Below, in pieces: positions 8,959-18,571 of a stretch of 64,000 nucleotides of DNA. Every line of letters starts with the position of its first letter. Position 1 is the first letter of the stretch. Both the position numbers and the translations under genes were made by a program. The stretch covers positions 31,998 through 95,997 of the forward strand of contig JAUMWC010000004.1 in assembly GCA_030529855.1 (NCBI GenBank), in the 5' to 3' direction. A model generated the notes under the pieces. It had not been told where the DNA came from. It did no database searches and saw only the letters and a program-made list of their open reading frames with translations. Origin of the DNA: Gemella sp. (GTDB taxonomy: Bacteria; Bacillota; Bacilli; Staphylococcales; Gemellaceae).

Positions 8959-9147
8959 ATGAAAAATTTTTATGATGTCCAACAATTATTAAAATCATAT
9001 GGTATAGTCATTTATATGCAAGATAGAAAGCAACATTTGGATTTAGTTGAATTTGAGATAAGAGAATTATATAGAACAGAACTTATCCAACAGAAAGAAT
9101 TTTTATTAGCAATAGCAATTATAAACCAAGAAAGACAGCATAGTTAG
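8959..9147 (+). CDS. yqgQ: YqgQ family small protein (DUF910)
   Basis: This 62-residue protein begins NFYDVQQLLKSYGIVIY and continues with alternating charged helices (VEFEIRELYRTELIQQKEFLLAIAII), the pattern of Bacillus YqgQ, a small helical protein of unknown function. It follows the rhomboid-like gene by 13 bp, the same order as yqgP-yqgQ in Bacillus. The glucokinase gene that often comes next is absent; ftsW takes its place. Confidence 0.88.
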   Translation: MKNFYDVQQLLKSYGIVIYMQDRKQHLDLVEFEIRELYRTELIQQKEFLLAIAIINQERQHS

Positions 9148-9150
9148 TAT

Positions 9151-10353
9151 ATGAATAGATTTAAGCAAATAATAAGACGAGCCTCAAAAGAAAAAAGGCT
9201 ATCAAGAATAGATTTATATGTAACAATATCACTGATATTGCTCCTTATAAGTAGTTGTATTATGGTATATAGTGCAACTATGATAGGAAATAAATATGGA
9301 ATGTTTACTAATGGGGTTCCAGTTTCATCAAATTATTTTTTATCTAGGCAAAGTATATGGGCTCTACTATCATTAGGAGCATATCTAATATTTGCTACAG
9401 TGCCATATGAAATATTTAAAGATAAGAAATACTATAGTTATGGTTTTTTAGTTATATCTATATTATTATTACTTCCTAGATTAGGTTCGTCGGTAAATGG
9501 GGCGTATTCATGGATAAATATAGGAGGGTTTACTTTTCAACCATCAGTTCTAGCGCAGATTTTTGTCATAGCATATATGGCTTTAATTCTAGAATCTAGA
9601 AAAGAAACTTTAAGAAGACCTACCAAACCAATGGATTTAAGTAAAATTTTTGCAGTTCCTTTGGTAATATTATTTTTAATTTTCACGCAAAATGATACAG
9701 GAACTATGCTTATAACTATAGCAGTAGTAATCATTATAATGTTTTGTGCTAATATAAGTTTTAGAAATATACTATTGCTTATAAAAATAGGATTAGCTTC
9801 TCTAGTTGGGTTAGCATTAGTTATGTATATTAGAGGTCTTATTACTGGTGGAACAACTTATCAGATAAATAGGATAAAAACCTTTTTTGATCCTTTTTCA
9901 GGAACAAGTAATTCAAATGAGCATATCATTAATTCTATGATTTCGTTTGGAAATGGTGGTTTATTTGGAAAGGGACTAGGTAATTCTATTCAAAAATTAG
10001 GATATTTACCAGAGGCGCACACTGATTTTATTTTAGCAATAACTGCTGAAGAATTCGGATTTTTAGGTGTAGTTGCAGTGGTAATGTTATTAATAATTAT
10101 AATTATTAGAATTTTGTATGCTGGGTTAAATTCTGGGAGAACTTTTGAATCTATATTCGCATTAGGTTTTGCGGCATTATTATTTACTCAAACAATGGTA
10201 AATATAGGAGGAGTATCAGCAGCTTTACCGATGACAGGAGTTCCGATTCCATTTTATTCGTTTGGTGGTAGTTCTATGTTAGTATTATCAGCAACATTAG
10301 GAATTGTAATGAATTTATTATCACATATAAAATATGTAAAAGGTAGCAACTAA
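9151..10353 (+). CDS. ftsW: SEDS peptidoglycan glycosyltransferase FtsW
   Basis: FtsW polymerises lipid II at the division septum together with a class B penicillin-binding protein. The 400-residue protein has about ten membrane segments. The conserved loop GLGNSIQKLGYLPEAHTDFILAITAEEFGFLG contains the catalytic-type Asp292, and VPIPFYSFGGSSM lies near the end. The GNSIQKLGYLPEAHTDF wording is FtsW-like rather than RodA-like; a separate RodA-type protein is encoded at 32147-33418. The start at 9151 has no clear Shine-Dalgarno sequence and lies 3 bp after the yqgQ stop, suggesting translational coupling. Confidence 0.85.
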   Translation: MNRFKQIIRRASKEKRLSRIDLYVTISLILLLISSCIMVYSATMIGNKYGMFTNGVPVSSNYFLSRQSIWALLSLGAYLIFATVPYEIFKDKKYYSYGFLVISILLLLPRLGSSVNGAYSWINIGGFTFQPSVLAQIFVIAYMALILESRKETLRRPTKPMDLSKIFAVPLVILFLIFTQNDTGTMLITIAVVIIIMFCANISFRNILLLIKIGLASLVGLALVMYIRGLITGGTTYQINRIKTFFDPFSGTSNSNEHIINSMISFGNGGLFGKGLGNSIQKLGYLPEAHTDFILAITAEEFGFLGVVAVVMLLIIIIIRILYAGLNSGRTFESIFALGFAALLFTQTMVNIGGVSAALPMTGVPIPFYSFGGSSMLVLSATLGIVMNLLSHIKYVKGSN

Positions 10354-10364
10354 GCTACCTTTTT
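10338..10364 (+). terminator. Intrinsic terminator after ftsW
   Basis: AAAAGGTAGC (10338-10347) and GCTACCTTTT (10354-10363) form a 10-bp stem with a T run. The ftsW stop codon sits in the loop. Confidence 0.85.
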
Positions 10365-10386
10365 ATTATGTATAGGAGAAATATAA

Positions 10387-11412
10387 ATGAAATTAGAAAA
10401 TTTTGATTTTTATTTACCGGAGAATTTAATTGCTCAAACACCTTTAGAAAAAAGGGATAGTAGTAAATTACTTGTGGTTGATAGAGATAACAATAATTAT
10501 GAGCATAAATCATTTAGTAATATAGTGGAGTATTTACAAGAAGGGGATACCTTAGTTTTAAATAATACGAGAGTGATGCCTGCTAGATTGATTGGAGAAA
10601 AAGCAGACACTAAAGCGACAATTGAAGTATTATTGTTAAAAAATAAAGAAGATAATATATGGGAATGTCTCGTTAAACCAGCTAGAAGAGTAAAGATAGG
10701 AACAATAATTAATTTTTCGGATGTTATGAAAGCTGAGTGTATAGCAGTAAAAGAAGATGGATTTAGAGATTTTAACTTTATTTATTCTGGAATTTTTCAA
10801 GAGAGACTAGATGAACTAGGTTCTATGCCATTACCCCCTTATATAAAGGAAACTTTAGAAGATAAGGAAAGATATCAGACAGTATATTCTAAAGAATTAG
10901 GTTCTTCAGCTGCACCAACTGCAGGTTTGCATTTTACAAAAGAACTATTGGAAGAACTCAAGGAGAAAAAAGTAAATATTACATATTTAACTTTGCATGT
11001 AGGATTAGGGACATTTAGACCGGTAGCTGTAGAAGATATAGAAACACATAAAATGCATTCTGAGTATTATGAAGTTAGTCAAGAAACAGCAGAAATTATT
11101 AATAAAACAAAAGCTAGTGGAAAAAGAATAATTTCTGTCGGAACAACCACTACGAGAACTTTAGAAACAATAGCTAGAGATAATGACGGGATAATTAAAG
11201 CATCATCTGGATGGACTGATATTTTTATTTATCCAGGATTTAAATTCAGATGTGTTGATGCATTAATAACGAATTTCCATTTACCGAAATCATCATTATT
11301 AATGTTAGTAAGTGCTTTTTATAATAGGGAGTCTATGTTAGAATTATATAAAATAGCAGTAAATGAAGAATATAGATTCTTTTCTTTTGGGGACTCTATG
11401 TTCATATATTAA
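10387..11412 (+). CDS. queA: S-adenosylmethionine:tRNA ribosyltransferase-isomerase
   Basis: QueA transfers and isomerises the ribosyl part of S-adenosylmethionine onto preQ1-modified tRNA to make epoxyqueuosine. The 341-residue length is normal. The motifs [53 protein letters not shown] and [17 protein letters not shown] are all family hallmarks. It is followed after 15 bp by tgt, the enzyme of the preceding step, as in most Bacillota. Confidence 0.97.
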   Translation: MKLENFDFYLPENLIAQTPLEKRDSSKLLVVDRDNNNYEHKSFSNIVEYLQEGDTLVLNNTRVMPARLIGEKADTKATIEVLLLKNKEDNIWECLVKPARRVKIGTIINFSDVMKAECIAVKEDGFRDFNFIYSGIFQERLDELGSMPLPPYIKETLEDKERYQTVYSKELGSSAAPTAGLHFTKELLEELKEKKVNITYLTLHVGLGTFRPVAVEDIETHKMHSEYYEVSQETAEIINKTKASGKRIISVGTTTTRTLETIARDNDGIIKASSGWTDIFIYPGFKFRCVDALITNFHLPKSSLLMLVSAFYNRESMLELYKIAVNEEYRFFSFGDSMFIY

Positions 11413-12582
<1,170 letters not shown>

Positions 12583-12640
12583 AAAAAATTAAGAATATAT
12601 AGTACAATATAGTGTATACTATTTGAAAGGAATTAAAATA

Positions 12641-12901
12641 ATGTCACAAAACTTATATAGTATTTTTATGTTTGCGTTAATATTTGGATTTATGTACTTT
12701 TTCATTATTAGACCGCAAAACAAGAGAAATAAAGAATTAAAATTATTACAGGATTCATTAAAAGCAGGAGATAATGTAGTAACATTCTCAGGAATCTATG
12801 GAGAGATTGTTGAAGTAGGAACAGCTACAGTAACACTAAGAATTGCTCCAAAAACAGAAGTAAAAGTAGATAGAAATGCTATTAGATCTTTAGTAGCGTA
12901 A
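12641..12901 (+). CDS. yajC: Sec translocon accessory subunit YajC
   Basis: This 86-residue protein has one N-terminal membrane helix (LYSIFMFALIFGFMYFFIIRPQ) and a small cytosolic domain with GDNVVTFSGIYGEIVEV, the standard YajC pattern. It associates with SecDF in the Sec pathway and commonly follows tgt. ATG 12641 is nine bases after GAAAGGA. An upstream in-frame TTG at 12623 precedes the ribosome site and is rejected. Confidence 0.94.
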   Translation: MSQNLYSIFMFALIFGFMYFFIIRPQNKRNKELKLLQDSLKAGDNVVTFSGIYGEIVEVGTATVTLRIAPKTEVKVDRNAIRSLVA

Positions 12902-12908
12902 TAGAAGA

Positions 12909-12948
12909 ATGCAGAGTGGGATTAAATTTCACTCTGTATTTATTTTAC
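12909..12948 (+). terminator. Probable intrinsic terminator after yajC
   Basis: GCAGAGTG (12911-12918) pairs with CACTCTGT (12930-12937), with a G-T closing pair and a T-rich tail (TATTTATTTTACTT). Confidence 0.65.
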
Positions 12949-12972
12949 TTTACTTGTAGTATAGGTTATAAT
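12944..12972 (+). promoter_or_regulatory. Probable promoter of uppS-cdsA-rseP
   Basis: TTTACT (12944-12949) is 17 bp from a perfect TATAAT (12967-12972). It sits downstream of the yajC terminator and about 37 bp before the uppS start. Confidence 0.6.
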
Positions 12973-13008
12973 TGAGTAGATTAGTTATATCTACATTTAG
13001 GAGATAAT

Positions 13009-13770
13009 ATGTTTAAAATTTTTAAGAAAAAAGAAGTAAATCAGGAAAATAAGCCTAATTTACAAAAAATACCAGAGCACGTAGCCATAATAATGGATGG
13101 AAATGGAAGATGGGCACAAAAGAGAAATCTTCCTAGAATTAAAGGACATTATGAAGGAATGCAAACAGTAAAAAAAATTACTAAATACGCTAGTAATTTG
13201 GGGATAAAGTATCTAACTTTATATGCATTTTCAACAGAAAATTGGTCAAGACCAAAACAAGAAGTAAATTATTTAATGGATTTACCAGAAAAAATGTTTT
13301 CTAGTTTTATGCCAGAGTTAATGGAGAATAATGTAAAAATTTCAGTAATAGGAGATACAGATAAATTACCAGCAAATACACAAAAAGCTGTTAATGATGC
13401 TATAGAAAAAACTAGTGTTAATACTGGTTTGAATCTGATTTTCGCATTGAACTATGGTTCTAAAAAAGAAATAATAGATGCTGTAAAAACTATTGCTAAA
13501 GAAGTAAAAGATGGTGAGTTAGAGTTAGAAAATATAACTGACGAATTATTCTCAGAAAAACTACATACAAAAAACATACCAGATCCGGATTTATTAATAA
13601 GAACATCTGGTGAAAAGAGATTATCGAACTTCTTATTATGGCAATTAGCATATAGTGAATTTATATTTACTAATGTGGCTTGGCCTGACTATACAGAAGA
13701 AGAATTTTTCAAATCACTATTAGAATATCAATCTAGAGATAGAAGATATGGAGGTTTGAATGAAAACTAG
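13009..13770 (+). CDS. uppS: Undecaprenyl diphosphate synthase
   Basis: UppS makes the C55 lipid carrier for peptidoglycan by cis-condensation of isopentenyl diphosphate. The 253-residue protein has the cis-prenyltransferase signatures IMDGNGRWAQKR (catalytic Asp30), GHYEGM, LYAFSTENW, NYGSKKEI and DLLIRTSGEKRLSNFLLWQLAYSEF. A GGAG ribosome site precedes ATG 13009. The 3' end overlaps cdsA by 11 bp, the common uppS-cdsA-rseP arrangement. Confidence 0.97.
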   Translation: MFKIFKKKEVNQENKPNLQKIPEHVAIIMDGNGRWAQKRNLPRIKGHYEGMQTVKKITKYASNLGIKYLTLYAFSTENWSRPKQEVNYLMDLPEKMFSSFMPELMENNVKISVIGDTDKLPANTQKAVNDAIEKTSVNTGLNLIFALNYGSKKEIIDAVKTIAKEVKDGELELENITDELFSEKLHTKNIPDPDLLIRTSGEKRLSNFLLWQLAYSEFIFTNVAWPDYTEEEFFKSLLEYQSRDRRYGGLNEN

Positions 13771-14536
13771 AATAATTACAGCAATAGCAGCAATTATTGC
13801 GTTTATTCCCTTTTTGATAATGGGTGGTAACTATTTTTTATTTGCATCAATTGTACTTAGCATGTTGGCGGTATATGAAATAGTAAAAATTTGTTTCGGA
13901 TATATAAATAAGAGTGTTTTGATACTCGCTAATATATTTGTGTTATCAATATTCTTTAAAAATGATATTGACTACAGTATGTGGTTAATAATGTTTTTAT
14001 CAATAGTATTTTTATTACTTGCTGAGATAATAACATCGTCACATAGAGTAAAAATAGTAGATATTTCAACAGTTCTATTTTTATCAGGGTATGTAGCGGT
14101 AGGTTTCTATTCTTTATATAGTATTAGACTGATGGGAATATTATGGATACTATTCTTATTATTAACAATTTGGGTAACGGACTCCCTAGCATATTTTGGT
14201 GGTATGAAGTTTGGAAAGAGAAAATTATCTGTTAATATAAGTCCGAATAAGTCAGTAGAAGGGTCTGTGATAGGTTCATTATCTACAATAAACGTAGCGG
14301 TAGGTTTTTATGCACTAACAGATGTTTTTAACAATCTGATAATAGCTATTCTAGTGACTTTATTAGTGAGTATAGTAGGACAAATGGGAGACTTAATAGA
14401 ATCGGCATATAAAAGAGAGTATGGTGTAAAAGATAGTAGTAATTTATTACCAGGGCATGGTGGTATTTTTGATAGATTTGATTCTATTATATTATCGGCA
14501 CCTATGCTGTTTGTTCTATTAGAATTTATAAAATAA
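13760..14536 (+). CDS. cdsA: Phosphatidate cytidylyltransferase
   Basis: CdsA makes CDP-diacylglycerol from phosphatidic acid and CTP at the membrane. The 258-residue protein has about seven hydrophobic segments and the C-terminal family signature SIVGQMGDLIESAYKREYGVKDSSNLLPGHGGIFDRFDS, in which the acidic and basic residues form the catalytic site. The start overlaps uppS, and RseP follows after 10 bp. Confidence 0.96.
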   Translation: MKTRIITAIAAIIAFIPFLIMGGNYFLFASIVLSMLAVYEIVKICFGYINKSVLILANIFVLSIFFKNDIDYSMWLIMFLSIVFLLLAEIITSSHRVKIVDISTVLFLSGYVAVGFYSLYSIRLMGILWILFLLLTIWVTDSLAYFGGMKFGKRKLSVNISPNKSVEGSVIGSLSTINVAVGFYALTDVFNNLIIAILVTLLVSIVGQMGDLIESAYKREYGVKDSSNLLPGHGGIFDRFDSIILSAPMLFVLLEFIK

Positions 14537-14546
14537 GGAGACAGTT

Positions 14547-15839
14547 ATGCAAGGAATATTAGTTTTTATAATAGTATTTTTTATAGTAGTAACAGTTCAT
14601 GAATTAGGACATTTTTTAGTTGCTAAAAGATCCGGAATCCTGTGCCAAGAATTTGCAATAGGATTTGGACCGAAGATATTCCATAAAAAGATAGGAGAAA
14701 CAAACTTTACGATAAGATTGTTACCTGTTGGTGGATATGTAAAAATGCCTGACAATGTTTTTGATTTTAATAATGAAGTATCACCTTATGATATACAAAA
14801 AGGTATGCAATTAAAATTAAAGCTGGACGAAAATGATCAAGTAGAAAAAATAATACTTGATAAGAGTAATGATATAGAATTATTACAGGTGGAAGTTAAT
14901 GAATTTGACTTAAGTGAAAAACTTTTTATCGAAGGATATACAAATAACGGGGAAGATTTAGAAAGATTTTCTGTAAGAAAAGATGCTTGTGTCGTATTTT
15001 CAGGAATGGAAGAACAGATTGCTCCCGTAGAGAGAATGTTCTCAGCATATTCTTGGCAGAAAAAATTTGCTACATTATTCGCAGGACCGTTGTTTAATTT
15101 TATATTAGCTGCTTTTATCTTTGTAGGATTAGCAATAAAAACTGGAGTTCCAGTATTGGATCAACCAGTAATAGGTGGAATAACTGAAAATAGTCCAGCT
15201 GCAACAGCAGGATTAAAAGTGAATGATAAAATTAAATCAATAGACAATAATGTTATTGAAAAATGGGATGAAATAGGGCCACATATAATAAATTCTCAAG
15301 GGAAAGAAATGACGTTTGTTGTTGAACGTGATACTCAAGAGCAAGTTATAAAAATTAAAGCCCAAGAAACTAGTATTACAGATAGTTCAGGAAATGAACA
15401 AAAGAGATATTTGGTAGGAATTAATCCGCAACAGAGATATGAAAAAGATATTTTAGGATCAATAAAATACGGATTACTAGAAACGCTAAGTTATGGAACA
15501 ATGATATTTACAGGTATCATTAATTTATTCAAATCATTTAGTATCGATCAACTAGGGGGGCCAGTGGCTATCTATGAAACAACTAGTGAGGTAGCACAGG
15601 GTGGATTAGAAAGAACACTTAGATGGATAGGATTGCTAAGTGTTAACTTAGGATTAATGAACTTAATTCCAATTCCTGTATTAGATGGTGGAAGAATACT
15701 ATTTGTGCTGTACGAGGGGATATTCGGAAGACCGTTTAGTAAAAGAGCACAATACTACGCAACAGCAGTATTCAGTATATTATTAATAATACTTATGTTA
15801 GCAGTAACGTGGAATGATATAACAAGATTATTTTCATAA
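14547..15839 (+). CDS. rseP: Site-2 intramembrane zinc metalloprotease RseP/RasP
   Basis: This 430-residue protein cleaves membrane substrates such as anti-sigma factors and remnant signal peptides. The zinc motif HELGH (residues 18-22) lies in the first membrane helix. A PDZ domain follows about residues 200-280 (GGITENSPAATAGLKVNDKI). The third zinc ligand and metalloprotease signature NLIPIPVLDGGRILF is near the C-terminus. The roughly 90-residue stretch before the second membrane helix is acidic, similar to other Bacillota homologues. The gene closes the uppS-cdsA-rseP operon. Confidence 0.95.
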   Translation: MQGILVFIIVFFIVVTVHELGHFLVAKRSGILCQEFAIGFGPKIFHKKIGETNFTIRLLPVGGYVKMPDNVFDFNNEVSPYDIQKGMQLKLKLDENDQVEKIILDKSNDIELLQVEVNEFDLSEKLFIEGYTNNGEDLERFSVRKDACVVFSGMEEQIAPVERMFSAYSWQKKFATLFAGPLFNFILAAFIFVGLAIKTGVPVLDQPVIGGITENSPAATAGLKVNDKIKSIDNNVIEKWDEIGPHIINSQGKEMTFVVERDTQEQVIKIKAQETSITDSSGNEQKRYLVGINPQQRYEKDILGSIKYGLLETLSYGTMIFTGIINLFKSFSIDQLGGPVAIYETTSEVAQGGLERTLRWIGLLSVNLGLMNLIPIPVLDGGRILFVLYEGIFGRPFSKRAQYYATAVFSILLIILMLAVTWNDITRLFS

Positions 15840-15840
15840 G

Positions 15841-15874
15841 AAAAAGCACTATGATTTCATAGTGCTTTTTTTTT
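15841..15874 (+). terminator. Intrinsic terminator after rseP
   Basis: AAAAAGCACTATGA and TCATAGTGCTTTTT form a 14-bp perfect stem with a two-base gap and an eight-T tail, starting just after the stop codon. Confidence 0.92.
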
Positions 15875-15900
15875 ATAAATAAATTGGCCTATGGTATAAT
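15872..15900 (+). promoter_or_regulatory. Extended -10 promoter before rsmE
   Basis: A perfect TATAAT (15895-15900) is preceded by TGG, an extended -10 element. The -35 region at 17 bp spacing (TTTATA) is weak. It serves the rsmE-GpsB-like-coaBC-priA run. Confidence 0.65.
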
Positions 15901-15930
15901 AATATATAACTTTATAAAGGACGAGGACTA

Positions 15931-16677
15931 ATGCAACAGTATTTTGTAAAAGAAAATTATAGTAAACAAAATTTTATATTATCTAAAGACGACAGCTTTC
16001 ACATCACAAGAGTTATGAGAAAAAAAGCTGGAGATAAAGTATTTGTTGCTTTTTTAGATAATAAGAGATATGTAAGTGAGTTGGTAAAGGTAGAGGTAGA
16101 AGGTGTAGAAATTTTTCCACTTGAAGAAGTAGAATACAGTACAGAATTGGATATCGACATCACCATAGCAATACCACCATTAAAAAATGATAAAATAGAA
16201 TATTTAATTCAAAAAGCAACAGAATTAGGAGTGAAAAATATAGTTCTATTTGATTCAGAAAGAAATATTGCTAAGATAAAAGCAGATAAGTTTGATTCAA
16301 AGAAAAAACGTTGGGAAAAAATAGCAAAAGAAGCGTCAGAACAATCTAAGCGTGGTGTAATTCCTACAATACAATATGAAAAATCAATAGTTTCATTAAT
16401 AGAAAGTTATAGTGATATAGATTATAAATTAATAGCTTATGAGAATGAATCTAATAATATGGCTAATAATAATTTATCACATTTTTTAAATGGTGATTTA
16501 TACAAAAAAAGTGTAATAGCTGTTTTTGGAAGTGAAGGCGGCTTATCCGAAAAAGAAGTAAGTACATTTAATAGTAATGAGTATAAGTCAATTGGATTAG
16601 GTAAAAGAATACTAAGAGCAGAAACAGCACCACTTTTCTTTTTATCAAGTGTAGCTTATTTTTCTGAACTTAATTAG
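15931..16677 (+). CDS. rsmE: 16S rRNA m3U1498 methyltransferase
   Basis: RsmE is a SPOUT-class enzyme that methylates U1498 of 16S rRNA. The 248-residue protein has an N-terminal PUA-like domain (HITRVMRKKAGDKVFVAF) and a SPOUT domain with IPPLKNDKIEYLIQKATELGV, FGSEGGLSEKE and the knot segment LGKRILRAETAPLFFLS. It begins an operon and is followed after 12 bp by the GpsB-like gene. The prmA gene that often precedes rsmE is not here. Confidence 0.95.
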   Translation: MQQYFVKENYSKQNFILSKDDSFHITRVMRKKAGDKVFVAFLDNKRYVSELVKVEVEGVEIFPLEEVEYSTELDIDITIAIPPLKNDKIEYLIQKATELGVKNIVLFDSERNIAKIKADKFDSKKKRWEKIAKEASEQSKRGVIPTIQYEKSIVSLIESYSDIDYKLIAYENESNNMANNNLSHFLNGDLYKKSVIAVFGSEGGLSEKEVSTFNSNEYKSIGLGKRILRAETAPLFFLSSVAYFSELN

Positions 16678-16689
16678 AGGAGAAAAAAT

Positions 16690-17376
16690 ATGGAATTTAA
16701 TTTAAATGCAGTAGAAATTTATGAAAAAGAATTTACAAGAAGTAAGAAAGATAAAGAATTTTATAGTATACAAGAAGTAAATGATTTTCTAGATTTAATA
16801 ATAGAAGACTATCAAAAAATTGAAAAGGTAATGGAGAAAGTATCATTACTAGAAGAAGAAAATAAAGCTTTAAAAGAAGAAATTTCAAGATTGAATGGAG
16901 TTGAAATTTCACCAGAAGATACTAAAAAAGAAGCGGTAAAAGAAGAACAGTATTTAGTAAATAGTGCAGTAGGATTAGTTGCTGCTGATAACGTAGTGAG
17001 AGATGAAGTAATAACACAGCAGTCAGTTAATCTAGAAACAAAAGAACTAGAAGTAGATACTACACCAGAAATTATTGAAGATTCATTAAATGAAACAACA
17101 GTTGTTGAAAATTCTATTGAAGAAAAAGAAGTAGAACTAGAGAGCATAGTCGAAGTGGATGCAGAAGCAGAAGAGAACACAGCTATTATTCCTGTATTAG
17201 AATCTTCTGAAATCAAAGAAGAAAGTAATATTATTTTAGAAGAAACTGCACTAGAAGAATCGAATAAGATTCCAACAGAAGATGTGGTTGAAAGTTTAAC
17301 GTTGGATGATATAGCAGAAATAAGAAGATTATTACAAGAAGAAAGAGCAGCTCTTTACAATAGAAATGAGGAATAA
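16690..17376 (+). CDS. GpsB/DivIVA-domain protein with a long acidic extension
   Basis: Residues 8-60 (AVEIYEKEFTR...EVNDFLDLIIEDYQKIEKVMEKV) match the membrane-binding N-domain shared by GpsB and DivIVA, followed by a coiled coil to about 70. GpsB proteins are normally about 110 residues. Here about 115 residues of Glu/Val/Ser-rich low-complexity sequence follow, and the protein ends with a helix, SLTLDDIAEIRRLLQEERAAL. It is therefore a 228-residue variant, probably a cell-division or envelope scaffold. It is co-transcribed with rsmE and coaBC. The assignment rests on the N-terminal domain; the function of the extension is unknown. Confidence 0.7.
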   Translation: MEFNLNAVEIYEKEFTRSKKDKEFYSIQEVNDFLDLIIEDYQKIEKVMEKVSLLEEENKALKEEISRLNGVEISPEDTKKEAVKEEQYLVNSAVGLVAADNVVRDEVITQQSVNLETKELEVDTTPEIIEDSLNETTVVENSIEEKEVELESIVEVDAEAEENTAIIPVLESSEIKEESNIILEETALEESNKIPTEDVVESLTLDDIAEIRRLLQEERAALYNRNEE

Positions 17377-17382
17377 TAAATT

Positions 17383-18561
17383 ATGAATATTTTACAAATT
17401 GTTTCTGGTGGAATAGCTGTCTATAAATCAGTAGAGTTAACTAGAGAATTAGTAAAAAGCGGGAATAATGTCAAAGTAATAATGACAGAAAATGCTAGAA
17501 AATTTGTCACAGAATTAACATTTCAAACAATATCTAAAAATCCAGTATATGTAGATACATTCTTAGAGGAAGATGAGAGTCAGATTCAACATATTGATCT
17601 TGTTAAGTGGGCGGATAAAATAATAATAGCCCCAGCCACAGCAAATCTAATAGCAAAGGCAGCAAATGGAATAGCAGATGATTTGGCATCTACTTTGCTA
17701 TTAGCTGTAAGAGACTTTTCAAAAATATATATAGCCCCAGCGATGAATACCGTTATGTATGAAAATCCTATTACACAAGGAAATATGCAGAAGTTATCAG
17801 AATTAGGTATGAATTTTATAGAACCTAATCAAGGATTGTTAGCTTGTGGTGATGTAGGAAAAGGAAAATTAGCAGATACACATACTATTATAGAAAATTT
17901 AGTCGATAGAAAAACTTTACTGAATAAAAATATATTAGTAACAGCAGGAGCAACTTTAGAATACATTGACCCTGTAAGATATATATCTAATCCGTCAAGT
18001 GGGAAAATGGGAATAGCTATAGCTGAAGAAGCTGCTCGAAGAGGAGCCAATGTAACTTTAGTAACATCAGCAAATTATGTACCGGAATATACAAATATTA
18101 GAAAAATAAATATAGTATCAACGGCAGATATGTTTGAAGTAGTAAAAGCTAATTATGAAGATAGTGATGTAGTGATAAAATCTGCGGCTGTATCAGATTA
18201 TACACCAGTAATTACTCACGATAAAAAAGTAAAGAAACAAGAAGGAAATGTTTCTATAGAATTAGAGCGAACGCAAGATATATTGTTGTATTTAGGACAG
18301 AATAAAAAACATCAATTACTAGTAGGTTTTGCAGCTGAAACTAATAATTTAATTGAATATGCTCAAGATAAAATAGAAAGAAAGAATCTAGATTTAATAG
18401 TAGCTAATGATGTATCAAAAAAAGATATTGGTTTTGCATCTGATGATAATGAAGTATATATCATTGATCAACAGAAGAATGTAAATAAATTAGAAAAAGA
18501 ATCTAAAAGAGAAATAGCAAAAAAATTAGTTGATAAAATAGAAAATATGTTAAACAAGTAG
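17383..18561 (+). CDS. coaBC: Bifunctional phosphopantothenoylcysteine decarboxylase/synthetase
   Basis: CoaBC carries out two steps of coenzyme A synthesis: CTP-dependent ligation of cysteine to phosphopantothenate and FMN-dependent decarboxylation. The N-terminal flavoprotein half has VSGGIAVYKSVELTRELVKSG, the PAMN motif (IAPAMNTVMYENP) and the catalytic Cys region LLACGDVGKGKLAD. The synthetase half has VTAGATLEYIDPVRYISNPSSGKMG and SAAVSDYTP. Length (392) is normal. The gene lies 6 bp after the GpsB-like gene. Confidence 0.96.
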   Translation: MNILQIVSGGIAVYKSVELTRELVKSGNNVKVIMTENARKFVTELTFQTISKNPVYVDTFLEEDESQIQHIDLVKWADKIIIAPATANLIAKAANGIADDLASTLLLAVRDFSKIYIAPAMNTVMYENPITQGNMQKLSELGMNFIEPNQGLLACGDVGKGKLADTHTIIENLVDRKTLLNKNILVTAGATLEYIDPVRYISNPSSGKMGIAIAEEAARRGANVTLVTSANYVPEYTNIRKINIVSTADMFEVVKANYEDSDVVIKSAAVSDYTPVITHDKKVKKQEGNVSIELERTQDILLYLGQNKKHQLLVGFAAETNNLIEYAQDKIERKNLDLIVANDVSKKDIGFASDDNEVYIIDQQKNVNKLEKESKREIAKKLVDKIENMLNK

Positions 18562-18571
18562 GTGATTATAA

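Noticed and set aside
12590..12640. Promoter for yajC with TACAAT or TATACT as -10
   Set aside because: Several AT-rich -10-like strings exist, but none has a credible -35 box or extended element at the right spacing.
16812..17216. Long minus-strand Ser/Thr-rich frame opposite the GpsB-like gene
   Set aside because: It is the antisense shadow of a Glu-rich coding sequence: GAA codons read backwards give Ser and Phe codons. It has no ribosome site or promoter.
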